Assembly (NCBI RefSeq): GCF_003590795.1
Contig: NZ_QYUL01000002.1
Coordinates: 1 to 64,000 of the forward strand
From: Azospirillum cavernae
GTDB lineage: Bacteria > Pseudomonadota > Alphaproteobacteria > Azospirillales > Azospirillaceae
Direction of reading: 5' to 3'
Length of the DNA: 64,000 nt
The notes beneath the pieces are model-generated. The model did no database searches. It was not told where the DNA came from and saw nothing but the letters and a program-made list of their open reading frames with translations. Of this stretch, positions 63,531-64,000 are shown piece by piece. Within the stretch, counting starts at the first letter, position 1, and each line of letters begins with the position of its first letter. A program made the translations under genes and the position numbers.

Positions 63531-64000
63531 TTACGGGGTGGGCGGGAAACGGTCGATGCGGAAGGCGTCCAGCGGGGCTGAGCTGTGGCCGTCGCGCACC
63601 AGTTCGGCCAACGCCTCCCCCACCGCCAGGCCGATCTGGAAGCCGGCGCCGGAAAAGCCGAAGGCGTGGAACAGGTTGGGGGTGGTGCGGCTGGGGCCGA
63701 CAATGGGGTTTCGGTCGGGCGTGTAGCCCTCCACCCCGGTCCAGCAGCGGATGACATGGGCCTTGGCGATTTGCGGAAACAGCTCCGCCGCGTCGCGCAT
63801 CAGAGTCAAAACGGCGTCGCGCTGCGGGCGGGCGCGGTCGGCGTCCAGCGCGAAGCCGCGCCCGCCGCCAACCACCATGTTGCCACGCGGCGCCTGCCGG
63901 CCATAAACCCCGCCGCCCTCGACCCCGATGTTGACGGCGAGAAAGCGCGGCAGCGGTTCGGTGACGGCCATGTTGGGGTGCAGGGATTCCAGCGGAACCG
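63531..64000 (-). CDS. FAD-dependent oxidoreductase (DadA/glycine oxidase type), 3' part
   Basis: Only the C-terminal 155 or so residues are inside the window; the 5' end lies beyond 64000. The visible part has the DAO-family substrate domain (YGRQAPRGNMVVGGGRGF) and the C-terminal FAD-contact segment (WTGVEGYTPDRNPIVGP, HAFGFSGAGFQIGLAVGEALAELV). It should oxidise an amino acid or secondary amine. The reading frame is open to the window edge. The binding-protein gene follows after 26 bp. Confidence 0.88.
   Translation of the reverse strand, partial: VPLESLHPNMAVTEPLPRFLAVNIGVEGGGVYGRQAPRGNMVVGGGRGFALDADRARPQRDAVLTLMRDAAELFPQIAKAHVIRCWTGVEGYTPDRNPIVGPSRTTPNLFHAFGFSGAGFQIGLAVGEALAELVRDGHSSAPLDAFRIDRFPPTP

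Overview
The window is a GC-rich (mid-60s % by eye) chromosomal segment from an alphaproteobacterium. The partial 16S rRNA at the left edge reads like Azospirillum and its relatives (Rhodospirillales/Azospirillaceae). The dense high-GC coding, σ54-type promoters, a cytochrome-linked urate hydroxylase and rhizobium-type sugar transporter architecture agree with this. No species is claimed.

Layout. 1-470: 5' end of a 16S rRNA gene on the minus strand. 915-12502: a nitrogen-scavenging island. On the left are allophanate hydrolase (AtzF), a 1-carboxybiuret hydrolase pair (AtzE/AtzG), an AtzH-like protein and a GntR/FCD regulator. On the right is a BMP-type ABC importer (binding protein, two permeases, double ATPase) interleaved with two isochorismatase-fold amidohydrolases, one a clear biuret hydrolase (BiuH) and one a possible triuret hydrolase. 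Two candidate σ54 promoters and three related palindromes around the gntR gene suggest joint nitrogen and substrate control. No cyanuric acid hydrolase (AtzD) is present, so the likely inputs are biuret and triuret-like compounds. 12506-20632: Ada, a SpoIIE-type phosphatase with a substituted metal-site Asp, a divergent CheY-like protein, a small hypothetical, a glutathionyl-hydroquinone reductase, a DMT exporter and a YddA/SbmA-type ABC protein.

20639-35878: a minus-strand type VI secretion locus in the order HTH protein, tssJ, K, L, M, A, B, C, hcp, E, F, G. It has no ClpV, VgrG or PAAR gene in the window. 35962-49768: two TetR/RND efflux systems. Between them lie a Mn2+ exporter (mntP) behind a yybP-ykoY riboswitch and a puuD-guaD purine catabolic pair.

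50178-54903: a PhnD-like binding protein overlapping an unorthodox hybrid histidine kinase, then NnrS with an FNR/NnrR-like palindrome upstream. 55169-62350: a xylose operon (LacI regulator, XylB, XylA, and a three-gene ABC importer with a single-domain ATPase). 62437-64000: a PotD-like binding protein behind a truncated FAD-dependent oxidoreductase.

Many long open frames lie antisense to the real genes; they are a by-product of high GC and are left out.
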